Assembly (NCBI GenBank): GCA_000499405.2 | Contig: HG738137.1 | Span: 3,906,001-3,970,000, forward strand | Origin: Onchocerca volvulus | Taxonomy: Eukaryota > Nematoda > Chromadorea > Rhabditida > Onchocercidae | Length of the DNA stretch: 64,000 nt | Direction of reading: 5' to 3' | Shown here: positions 51,101 to 62,711 of the stretch, in pieces | How the letters are laid out: every line of letters starts with the position of its first letter | Position numbering within the stretch: the first letter of the stretch is position 1 | The notes under the pieces: generated by a model | Told to the model about the DNA's origin: nothing | Database searches by the model: none | The model's input: only the letters and a program-made list of their open reading frames with translations | Program-made: the position numbers and the translations under genes

Positions 51101-54100
51101 CGAGAATGAAATAGTCACTCATCGATGTCAATTTTCATTTGAAAAATAAGACAGAACAACTCAATAGTGCCAACAATTTTTTTTTCATTTTTCATCTCAA
51201 AAGTGCATCTATCTATCGTTCACATTTCATACCTTATAGTTGAAAGTTTTGTTTCTGTTCAATGTCCCACGTCACTCCATCTTTTATGCTTTTCTTTTTT
51301 ATCAGCATTTTTAATATTGTCTGTAGAAATATTTTATTTCGCTCTTAATCTGTAGATAAGAAATTTTATATTCCTTTTATTGGAAAAGAGTTCGATAGAT
51401 CAAATGTATTTTTTTTTGGATCCAAAAATTTCTGGTCTGGGCAAAGATCTCAAAATAAATCGTCCAGTCTCCCGCATTGATCCCTTTAATCATTATCAGT
51501 GTTTTCCAACATGAAATCGATTGCCATCTGATTATGAACGAATAAAATAGTAAAAAATGTCAAATTCATTTTATATTTCTGCTACTGTATAAGACATCGC
51601 GTAAGACAACCATTATTTAAAAAGTAAATCTCTGTAAGCCAGTTGAAAAAAGTTGCTGTTACTACTGTCATCATTATCATTATCATTATCATTCACCTAA
51701 TGGTCTAATGGATGATACAAGCATATTGGTGGCTCATAAAAATTAAACTAAGCCAAGGAATAAACAAGGTAATTTTTGAAGATTTTTTATCACTTCAACT
51801 GTTGCGAATAATGTTATTCTAGCAGTATCTAAAATGTCTTGGAAATAATGCATAAGCGTTTAATATCACATATTGTTGTCAGTGAAATTGATAAATATGA
51901 TCCAATCGGTTATTTATAACTGCTCAAAATGATTATCATTAATATTAGTGCATTATTGACAACAGGAAAAGGAGAAGCTGAATTCAATATTGTAGATGCT
52001 TGTTGATTAAGAGAAAGGAAGCTTTTCACGAATTATTTGATTTGAGGAACATTTTTTTTAAGCAAAATGAATACCTAGATCTAAATGTACGTACTGAGTA
52101 CAAATCTGAAAACTTGGATGGCACTATCTCCTTTTTATGCTAACACTAATTGCCTTAGTACCAATGATAATCATTTCGAACTTTTAAATTTAACATTAAC
52201 ATGCCAATGAACATGTCTTACTACAAATATTTGATAATAAAAATTGTATAAATTATTTCAGAGCATTCTATGGTACTTTGAAAAGATTGTTCTAATAAAA
52301 AACTGCTTTATATAAATGCAAAAAAGGAATTATTACAAATTATCTCGCTTTATATATCTACAAAGTCTTTTTTTTCCTGAAACATTATTGTTGAGCTCAC
52401 AATTATTCAGCAGAATAAAATTTCAAAAAATATACAGCGTTGAATGGCACAGATAGTTCATGCTCTAAAATGTCAATTCGATTGGATCGCCAATTTCAAT
52501 TATGAACAAAATCTATCATCACCTATTGATACATATTTTCGTTAACAGCTAAATTCAAATGCTGCTTCTCTAAATTTCAATTTTAAGAGAAAATGGAGCT
52601 TCTGAGATATCTCAAGATCACACATTTTTGCAAATTCCTCAGTTGGAAACTTCAAGTCACTTATTAAGCTCTTTAATTTGAACTTTCAAATTTTATTATT
52701 CTTGCCACTTTCTAGTAGAATAATTAAATTATTTTATAGTCAAAAAATTAAATTTAATCAAACGTCAAAGAGTTATTATTTAAAGTTATCATTCAAATTA
52801 TCATTCCAAAGTTATCGTTCCAAGTGTTTTGGTGATTTGTTCTCAAAAACTTTGCTTTGAATATTATCTCACATATTCTCAATTTTTGATTATATTTCTT
52901 TGTATAGAGTTGTTTACAATTCTTGAAATTTTTCAGTATTTTTACTTGAAAATAAAGAAAAATCACTTTTAGATCCAGACAAAATAAAGGAACTTTTGAT
53001 TTTGAGAATTATTGACAACTACCTTATATTTCCACCGTTCCATACTGTTTCTAGCTCAATTGTACTAAAAAATGCATTCATACTCACGGAGCAATATTCA
53101 ATCCGATGAAAAACTGTGCTATATCATGATCCGTTGCTTGCCAGGGAAGACCTCGAGTGCGAACGACCACTTCTGAGACCAACGACGTTTCAGGTAAACT
53201 GAAGCAGAATAAACCTATATTTGCGAATTTCAAATGCGAAATTTCTACTGCATTCACTTTTATTCAGTGCACACTTTATTAACGACGGTTTCCATATTTA
53301 ATAATTCTTAATTTTTGATTTTCTAAACAAATATAGATGAAACTTTCAAATTAGAGCCATAAAACATATTTAGGCAAATTAGTTTCGAATGAAATGAAAA
53401 AGACAGCAATGAATTTTTCAAGTTAAAATTTAGCCTCACTTATCCATTGACTTATTTTTTTGACTAAAACTACATAGACAGCGGAAATAAAACAGAATTT
53501 TAAAAACAATTTTGCTTGCATTTGCTGGTATTTATTGCTGCAAATTCATCTGAAAATAATAAGCTACCAATTATTCAATTTTAATTTCAAATATGACGGT
53601 CAAAAGTAACTGAGTGCGAAAAAAGCTTATTTCTTAGGGGTCAAACAAGTTTGAATTATTTTGCATCTTAATATTTCAATATTCTAGAAAAATATGAAAG
53701 CATAAAGTTCATGGAGATAAGAATGAAAGATTAAGATTGTTCATCAGTAGTGCTGTAATAATCGCACGCTAATAAATTAAGAGCAAAGGATTGAAAAAAC
53801 TTCACAGAAATATTACTTGTAGAATTTTATGGAAGTCAATGAATAGATTTCCGGTTTTTCAGCAATTTCGAAGAATCAATGGTTAGAATTAATAGATGAA
53901 CACAGTACCCGCAAAAGTATTAATCAAAATAATCAAACTAGAGAGTAAGAGAATTGAAACAGTTCCACAATAAACGAACCATATTGCATTGCGTAATTCG
54001 GTTTTTACGTCTTCTACAGATCCAATTAAATCTTTGGTTCCTGTAAAAGGAGATTCTGAGAAAACTGTTGCAAAGATATTCATGAAGCTTCAAATTCGAA

Positions 54101-57100
54101 TTTATTAAAACATTTTACATGCGATATTATCATTTGTATTCAATATTTTATGTATTCTGAGAAAAGATATCAGAAAATCTTTAAAATTGGTTTATTATTT
54201 TGCAATTGTTACATTTCGATTATTTTTTTTTTTTGCTTCCCTCCAGTAACAAAAGTCTCATGTGAAATTAATTTAAAATTTTATAAAATTTTAGTTTTCA
54301 ATTGTCTACAATGTCGGAAATTTTCGATTGCCTTTATTGATCACATTCATTTTAAAATAACTATAAAAATCTCACAAATCTCTTCAAGACAACCTTTCGC
54401 TTTATCCTTTAACTTTGTGATAAATATGTTTCTACAGAAAAAAAATTCTTCGACTAGGTATTGGCAAGAAAATTAGGTTTTTCTTTTGCTTGCCCATTTT
54501 TTTGTTCTCCTGTAGTAAATTTGTGCAAGTGGCTTTATCAGCAGTAAAATAGCACTGCTTTACCTGCATAACCATAACAGTCATCAACTATTAATAGTAT
54601 CACACCTGCAAATTAGCATCCCAGTTGTTATTTTTTAATAGTTCGAAAATATATTGCTTTGAAAACGTACAGCAATTTTCAGGATATTTTATTTCATTTT
54701 GATTCATAAATGTCCTGCAAACTGTTACCACAAGAAAGCACGAAATTCTGAATGGCTAGCCACATCAATTGTTTAAGTATTGACATGTGAAGAGAAAAAT
54801 GACAATAAAAAATGAAAAAAAATTTTTAGCACTTCAAACTGGCTCAGCGTGTTTTAGGAATTTGATGAATTGAATCATATATTAATACAGTTTTTTCAAA
54901 GAATTTTAATAAGGTATCGATAAAGCTATAAAAATTATAAGAAATGAAATCCAGGAAGAACCATTATTCACATCTCAAACGACAACTAAAGATCTATTCT
55001 TAAAGCCAAGGTTTGCTTTTCAGGAGTTCTTGAGGTTATCCAAAAAGTAAGCCGAAAAATTTTCAGAAATTTCTACGATTTCTCAATATGTCCATGATTT
55101 GTATAAGGATGAATTTTTACCTTGTATCACTACTAATTTAGTTCAAGTTGTTTGAACAAATGATGTGATCAAAATATAAGTCTTATGGATCAAATCAATA
55201 ATGATAGACGATGATATCTGCAGGAGGAAAGGACAAATAAAAATGCTGAAAATACATGAACAGCAAAACTAAGCAACTTGCAATTATTTACAGTTATTTG
55301 AGCCTATAAAATCAATAGATATGTTATATACAGAGGGATATAAGCAGTGATAAGAAGAACTATTTCATGTGATACGGGGTTACTGGTATCAGAAAACGTA
55401 ATCGTTTTAGAATAGTCATTTTAAACATGTGCAATTTTAAGGCTCTCGAAGAAACAGTTTGATTTTTTCAGTTCAAAATACACGATAAAATTGAATATAT
55501 ATCATTTTGCAATGTACTGTACTATTTTCTGCTTTCCAGTCTTCTCGACAAGTGTTATTCTTTGTGGAAAGCACAAACGTCGATGTGGTGAAAGTATGGT
55601 AAGAGCATGGATTAAACTATTTACTCACTCTAAAAGTGGGTGACCTTCTTCAGTTCGTCATGCGGAATAAATTTGAAAGAAATTTGAACCTTTCTCTCTT
55701 CATCAGTCTTCGCTAAACTCCTTCCAATAGTGTTACTTTAAAATCACAGTTACATGATATAAATTGTCAATAAATAAATTCAAATCACTCAAATTATCCA
55801 GTTTTTTCTTGAAATTAATTAAATGCTATTAATTATTTAAAAAATTTTCTCTATTCATGATCCCACCTTTTTATTCATTTAAAATGATTATTTTATTTGT
55901 TTTTTGATGAGATTTATTAAATCCTATATGATGAGTATCTTCGACCAGTATAGTCTCATTCTATTAATTGACTTGAAATTCTCGCTGCAAGTTAATGTAT
56001 GTGGATTAAAATGAAAGACAAAGAAAAGAATAAATTAGCAAACTGTTTTTAATTTAAGAGACAGTTGATAATAAACAAGAGTAATCAACTGAGCTACAGT
56101 TCAATCTTAAAGTTCATCCTGATTGCAGTTTTTGGAATACTTGGCAAGTAAAAATATGTGATTTACTCGATATACTGGAAAATCTATTTTCATTTTACAC
56201 AATTTTAATTAATTTATAAAACAAAGTTAAAAAGAGATGACTATTAACTAAATTCTGATTGGAAGCTGGAGATGGCCAGGCTTTGCGTGTTTCTAAATTT
56301 ACGCTTCCAGTGAATGCAGAAAGTGGACGTGGTCAATGAATTCAGTCTACTCATGAAGGCGCAATGTGAACGAGATTGAAAAATTCAGTCCGATCACTTG
56401 TGAAAGGTAAAGAAAAAAGCAGGTATATCTATATAAAAACACGCGCCCACTCGAATGCAACGTGGCATTAAAGTTTCAAAGCAATCGATGAAGAACTTGC
56501 AGAGTTATGTAAGGAATAACAATGAACACTTACGTTTTTATTTATATAGATAGATGTAAAAGGATTTGGAATATTTTGAAATAAAACGAAAAACTGCTAT
56601 GAAATTCGCGGAAACTTTCTTTGGAAATCAGTATGAAAAACTGAGTGCTAAAATTGTCAATTAAAATGGCTCAAATGAAAATTGAGTTCTTCGTAATTTT
56701 TTTTTTTTTTTTTTTTGATGGTATAGTAATATCAAATATGTGCATAGTCGATTTGGCATGAAGAATTCTTTGAACAGTTTTTCAGGAAAAGCGCAAAAAT
56801 TTGCAAAAATTCTTTTCTTTTAAATATCAAGAGGTTAAATTTCAGAACTTTCTTACTATTGAGCTAAGTTGGAATTTAAATAGTTGAAGAATAAGGTGAC
56901 TTTCTCTAATGGATGAAAACGAAAAAATTTGCTTTCAGTTAAGTTGAAATAAGTTCGTTGTTAACGAAGTACATCAGATTGACACAATCTGATGAAATCT
57001 TGCCGATAAAAAAGAAAACTAACCAAACAGTTTTCACTTACCTTCACATAAATATTGTATCCTATCACATATCAGATTCAATTCATCTTCTAATGAGCAG

Positions 57101-59171
57101 TTCTCATCAAGCGGTAAAGCTTCAAATCTTGAGATATCGATAAATTTGTAGAACAGTGGAGACAGTCTGAAAGATAACCGTAATGCAAGAGGGTGTAACA
57201 CTTGTCTGATAGCACTGATACCATTTGTTACTAACAGTGAACCATCTGGTATTGCATTTTCGACCTGTAATTCAAAAGTAAACTTTTACTAGTTCATTGT
57301 ATTAATAATATATACTTGATTTGTAATAACACTTAGAGCTGATCTTCTATCAATACATTTCAACTTACAATCTGTAATTGAAATATTTCATTGAATTAAC
57401 TCATTTTTCATTTTTTATTTTAATTTAAGGTTTATTTCAATGAGAAGTTATTCATGATGAAAACAAACAATCGTATTTTTACATTCACTGTTTTAATTAT
57501 TCGCGTTTAAGTAACACATTTGCTTCGAATAAATTAGAATTGTTAATCCATGATGCTATTCTTAAAAAAATATTTTGAGAGTAAAAAGTTTCCGATAAGC
57601 GAATATGAAAATGCTTCTTCTCTAAAAGTTAAATTTCTGCCCTCCATTTCTTCCAAACATTTTCAAGTTTTCAACAACATATTCAAAGCGTATAATATTT
57701 TTATATAAAGATTTTTGATTGCTTTGTTTGAGTTTTTTTTCTATTTAAATAAATCCATAATTAAAAGTTTTGAAATTTCGCATGGAAACTAACTGGACTG
57801 ATAAATATTTTCAATTCTGGTTTTAAATTATTTTGGCTGGCATGAAGCCTGTTTCCATCGATTGTTTTGAAGTTTACAAATTCTTTGTTTTTGATTGTTC
57901 TATGCTCGCTTGCTATGTATAATATATGCAATGCAAACTAGGAATTATTTCGACATAATTATGCAAATGCTTTCCGGGGAGAAAAATGATAACATAGATC
58001 GAGTAGTAACTGATTCTTATTTAATTAAATGTTAAATTATTTCTATTTAAAAATAGATAATAAAAATCATGTGCAACAGACCGTCTTTGAGTCTACAATT
58101 TGACTTGGATCTTTTCTCATTGCTTTTGGCTCGTTTTTCGCTGCTGCTTCTTATAAACGAGCAAAGGCTAATCTAGCAACTTTTTCTTTTTTTGTTTCCT
58201 CCGATAGAAGTTCAAATTCTTCTTTTGAAGATTTAAATTTTTCTAGTTTCTTATGAATTAGACATGAATGTTCTTATGAATTTGACAAACTAATGCTGTA
58301 AAATAAACCATACAACTAGAAAAATTTTCCTTGCTTTCTATGGGCATGATGAACAAAGTATAAGTGTCATCTTTTATTTCTTGATCAAGATCATCTTCAA
58401 AAAGAAAACCATAGTAACCTTCTATAATAACCCTATAATCTCTTGAATAATGATAAAACATTGCTTGTACCATAAAAATATTGTTGAGAATGAAATTCAG
58501 CAACTTCAGGAATTTAAGAAAACGAAAGAATAATTAGCAAATGAACTGCTCAAATATAAAAGAGAGAAATGGGATCACAAGAAGAATTCAAATTTTTTTA
58601 ACTTCGCTATTAAATATCATCAGTCCATAAGAGGACCAACTGGATAGCTCACATGAATAATGTGTTACTTATCCGTCGGTTTGCCAAGAACATTTGCTTT
58701 TGTGAGATTTAGATAATATAATATTTGAAGTTCTCAGACATTGATCAAAATGGATTTAAATTAAAAAACTTACCTTTCGAAGAGCAGCCTGTAGTCCCAA
58801 AAAATTAACATCCAATTCTTCGATAGTAGCGATTTTGTTGTAGCTATTAGAGCATCGGTGATCAATGATAATAAAAGCAATGGTCCGTACAGGTGCCGAA
58901 TCAGATCCTTGTTCCTTAATGGCATTGCAACCGGATGTCCTCAGAGCAAACGGGATCAGAAAGGTCGGTGTTGCTGTCGAACTTGGTTGTGGACAGGGTG
59001 CCATGTAATCAGTTTGCCAAACCGGTGCCTTCAAGATGTTAACGCAGCGGACTAGGACAATATGGCGAATGACGAATGGCCAGAAGCAGACGAGTAAGAA
59101 TTGTCGGAATTTCCTGTCGTCAGTGCCGAGGGATGGATTCAGGGAGTACGTCAAGTGACAAAAGTATTGCT
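42137..59171 (-). CDS. sym-2: SYM-2/ESRP (Fusilli) splicing factor, 5' end unresolved
   Basis: RNA-binding splicing regulator with three RRMs and an N-terminal nuclease-like fold. Exons: about 59171-58774, 57264-57042, 54040-53980, 53198-53088, 49567-49392, 47766-47666, 46982-46798, 45291-45114, 43793-43553, 43254-43061, 42301-42137; at least 676 aa (human ESRP1 681). The N-terminal part shows [11 protein letters not shown] and [12 protein letters not shown]1 has [19 protein letters not shown] and [10 protein letters not shown] with [13 protein letters not shown]2 has [10 protein letters not shown] and [11 protein letters not shown] with [19 protein letters not shown]3 has [11 protein letters not shown] and [10 protein letters not shown] with [14 protein letters not shown]. 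All joins are phase-consistent except that the RRM3 acceptor lacks AG. The first visible exon has no ATG before an in-frame TGA, so at least one 5' exon is missing. Confidence 0.92.
42302..43060. other. SYM-2 intron with a 100-codon antisense open frame
   Basis: The plus-strand frame 42624-42926 is the longest in this intron and slightly richer in C than its flanks, but no family is recognisable and no splice sites frame it. I see nothing else here. Confidence 0.4.
47850..48019. repeat. 10-bp inverted repeat enclosing part of an exon-like island
   Basis: GCAGGTAGGT (47850-47859) is the exact reverse complement of 48010-48019. The right copy contains the donor of the exon-like island at 48016-48117. 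TAGG repeats surround the left copy. Pairing in the pre-mRNA could cover that donor; this is inference. Confidence 0.55.
48016..48117 (-). other. Exon-like island in a SYM-2 intron
   Basis: A 102-nt stretch with acceptor CATTTCAG before 48117 and donor CAG|GTAGGT after 48016. In one frame it reads 34 codons without a stop (contains [18 protein letters not shown]). The flanking SYM-2 exons, however, need phase 1, and in that phase it meets a stop after about nine codons. It may be a poison exon, an exon of an unseen nested transcript, or chance. Confidence 0.35.
48885..48914. repeat. CACCAT/CAT microsatellite in a SYM-2 intron
   Basis: Several ATCACC units followed by CAT units. No coding role; it lies in the 1.6-kb intron between SYM-2 exons 49392 and 47766. 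Confidence 0.75.
49568..53087. other. Large SYM-2 intron, no nested gene recognised
   Basis: A 3.5-kb AT-rich intron separating the two halves of RRM1. It holds ATT trinucleotide runs (about 49960-50055) and short unassigned open frames only. Confidence 0.6.
54041..57041. other. Large SYM-2 intron, no nested gene recognised
   Basis: A 3.0-kb intron between the N-terminal domain exon and a 61-nt linker exon. It includes a T18 run near 56699-56716. A 108-codon plus-strand frame (54150-54476) has no recognisable family. Confidence 0.6.
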
Positions 59172-61733
59172 CTCAGAGTATGGAATAAAAAAGGATGGAT
59201 GGAATCCGGTTGACGGAGTGAAGAGGAGTGAGCATCTGAAGTGTGTCAATGTGGCTGGCTGGAAGGGAGAATCAGGCGTGGAGAAGAAGAAATTCGAGCA
59301 ATTGTCCGCGGCGTAAGAGAGTTGGCAGGGAAGAGGCGCGAGAACGGCGAGTGTTGAATCGACGAATCTTTTCGAAATACAATTCAAAAATGTATGTTTG
59401 ATGCGTGTAAAGATGAAACTTTTAGACAAACAAGATTAGTTGACAATTTGAACATGCAGAGAGATAGAGGAAACATGAAAGGTTAGATGATGACGGTTTA
59501 ATGTGCATGCCTGAAAAGGGGCCAAAAAAAAAAAAAAGAAAAAAAATTGACGATAGTGCGACGACGGTCGTATAAGATGATAACGTTGGGTAAGAGAGGA
59601 CAGCAAGAAATGAAACGAAAACTTTGCAACTTTCGATATCACATTTGCGACGTTTTCCTACGATCATCATTACAATTGCGACGCGATGCGCCCTTAATGT
59701 ACATACGAACATCTCTTGCCACTGTTCTCATCTCCGTGTCCAGTTACCAGCTTCATCTCTGTCACTATTGTTTAGTTATTATAGCTGCTATGTTATTATT
59801 TCTACAGTTACAACGCTACTACAATGAAAATATGAATAGTTATGACAATTAGCAACAACTGAAATTGCATATTTCTTAAACTACGTTGAATTTCCTTTTT
59901 TCTCGCATTTAAGTTCAATTTCGTGCTTTGGAAAACTGATGATTTCAATAATCAAATTCGTAACATTAGATATGAACTCAATCTACGTGTTGACAGTCTC
60001 ATCGTCGAAAGTTTGTTTAAGTTTTCAAAAACTTCCCATGCTTGAACATTAATCTACGTCTCAAACATTAGGGTTATTTTGAATAAACCTGAATTAAAAC
60101 AGTGTCTAATTCGAGTTGCATTGCCGCTTTCCCTATTTCAGTGAGATTTTGTAAATTTCTGACAAATATGTTTTCCTATTTCAGTTTTCTAAAAAATTAA
60201 TGTTTTCTAGTATATATTTGGAAAATATTTTTTTAAATGCTACCAATCAAAGAAAATGTTAGAAAGATGAGAGTTAAAGGAAAATCAAAGGAAATGTTAG
60301 AGAATCTTTTTTACTTCACTTGACATCTGTTCTTTATTAAACTCAATTGGTTTTTGTTAGATGAGAAGTGATTCATTCTTTGAAAAAATAAGTGTTTTGA
60401 CGAAAATGGCTTCCCTTTTGGAAATACTATTATTTGTTTTTTTGCTACTGCAAATTACAACAATATCAGAGTCGGATATGTTCATCTCATTTTCTTCTCG
60501 GATGCTTTCTGATTGTTACTTCCTAAGAGTACTTGCTCGGTTTCGTTAAAACGGAGAAAGGAATATAGTAAATAGATTTATAAATATTAAGACGTAAGAA
60601 ATACTTTCCGTAGAATGCAATATTTATAGTGCAAAATGAAAGATCTGTAATGATCTGTTTGTACAATTTCTTCTAAAATGTGTCCTTTTACAAAACCCAT
60701 AATCGAAGGAATGCAATGATATTTGTTGGTTGAATGAATTTCTAGAAATAATAAAGTGAATCTATGGCACAACTGGTAAATGCAGTGATAAAACTGGACA
60801 GATTTTCAAATAGAACCGAAAAAGAAATATCGAATTGAGCTAATTATATCAGCAAAAAAATGAGAATCATCGCAAAATTTCCTGTTTCATATTCCAAGCA
60901 AATTGAAATGAATAATACAGGATGGACTGCATGCGTCTCAAAAATTAAACCAGAAAATTTTTTTTTGCGTACTTTTTTTTTGATTTGTACTCACTAAGTC
61001 GGACATCATTTTCTTGCGATTTCAAGCTTTACAAAGTAGAGAAGAAAGTGAAATGCATGAAACAAACTCTTTTTCAAGATCCTACTTTTTAGAAATTTTA
61101 TAAAAATTTCTCATAATTTTATTTAATTCTTATAATTTTGTTTGGAGCCGTCAATCCTTTCTACGTTAATATCATTATGAGTTAACGCTATTTGAGAGCT
61201 TAGTTGTTTGCATGAGAAAAGATACCTTATTAAAAAAGATATAAACAAAAAAAAAATATATGTATACAAAGTACGGGAAAATATAAAGGCCTCATTTATA
61301 GTCGATCTTAAAATTTCACTCCTTTCTTTGCTGCTTTTATGATTTATTAGAAATGTTACAAAAGTAGATAATGGAAGGCATAAATCCCAAACTAAAGAGA
61401 AGATTCATAAATTTTAAAAACTGAATCTAAATATGCGATGTTTAGATGCACGTATTCTAAATTCAAAAATTAGGATCAGAAGAAAAAGGTTCTGAAAAAT
61501 TAACGTTTAATTATTGATTTTTAGTGATTCCAAACGGTTGGATTTTAACATATAAACAGAAATTGAAAAATTCTTCTGTTATTGCTCCTTTTTTAAAACG
61601 AATGTTCAGTGAGGAGGCAGAATCTATATTTTGAAGGACAAAACATATAATTTACTGTGACACTGGCAAATCAATCGATTTTAAAATTTCTAACATTAGA
61701 GAACTGTAAGGAAGTTTTAGTAATTTTGAATTT

Positions 61734-61786
61734 TAACAATATTTAATGATTAACAATATTTAATGATTTTAACAATATTTAATGAT
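61734..61786. repeat. Three near-tandem copies of an 17-bp unit
   Basis: TAACAATATTTAATGAT occurs three times, with a few extra T residues between the second and third copies. Local tandem duplication by slippage is the simplest reading. Confidence 0.75.
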
Positions 61787-62112
61787 TAGGCTATAAATTT
61801 AAATTTTGAATTTTCACTTTAATTTCCATACTTTTTTATTTTATTCAAAAAATAAACTTTACGGAGGAATGGAAAGGGAAATACTGAAAAAAATGTAGAG
61901 GGCAAATAAACATTTTTACTAGAACACTTAACAATTTAGATCGTGTAGAAATTTTATTACGAGAAAGAAACCTGTTTTTCTGCGAAGAATTCATTACTCA
62001 ACAAATATTCTTATAGCGATTGTTATCATAGGTACTTAAATTTCTACTAATGTTGGACCAATAACATGGAAAAAGTCACTGCTATTTATGACATGTTTAA
62101 AATGTTTAAAAT

Positions 62113-62233
62113 TTATTAAATCGTCTGTTATATGTTTAGAATTACAGTTACAATTACAATTTGATGGAATATAGTGGAAAGCTGATATATCAACAACAAA
62201 TTCGTTCTAAACATATAACAGACAATTTAATAA
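62113..62233. repeat. 29-bp inverted repeat with one mismatch, 63-nt spacer
   Basis: The left arm 62113-62141 and right arm 62205-62233 are reverse complements over 29 positions with a single mismatch; the inner 19 bp (GTCTGTTATATGTTTAGAA) match exactly. Total length 121 bp with no coding content, as expected for a miniature inverted-repeat transposable element. Target-site duplications were not established. Confidence 0.7.
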
Positions 62234-62669
62234 GTGTACATAAACAACAGAATGTAAATAAATTGATCTGCATCTAATAACTTGGATAAACTGACTGTTA
62301 TGTTAAAAAGGAGGAAATTTACAAATTTTTCTGCACAAAATAAAAATCTGAACTGTGCTATTCTAAATATCATTACCGTTATTATTATTGCAACTATTTC
62401 ATGATTATAATTGTTACCAATGTGATAGAGTAGCAATTATTATTGTCATTAACATAATCATGGAAATGTATTGTTTGCGAGGTTACTTGTTAAAGTTCTT
62501 AAATAATTTCGTTTACAAATCCTTTTCCATCTTGTTATCACGTGAAAAATATTTACACGAGAGATCAGATAAAAATACAATACTAAGCCATAGCGCAAAC
62601 GTTCTCAGAAATAGCATGATATATAATATTGATAAACTGATTGTAGGCTCTCTATTTCAGGTATGAATT

Positions 62670-62711
62670 ATCAAATATATACGATATTACATCAAATATA
62701 TACGATATTAC
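62670..62711. repeat. Perfect tandem duplication of 21 bp
   Basis: ATCAAATATATACGATATTAC is repeated twice without mismatch, indicating a recent duplication or slippage event. Confidence 0.85.

Noticed and set aside
53889..54083. 64-codon minus-strand frame with a hydrophobic C-terminus resembling a membrane protein
   Set aside because: Part of it (54040-53980) is a phase-perfect SYM-2 exon; the hydrophobic part lies beyond the donor in the intron.
62388..62666. 92-codon plus-strand frame ending at CAG|GTATGA
   Set aside because: The donor-like end is suggestive, but no partner exon, family or upstream acceptor could be found.
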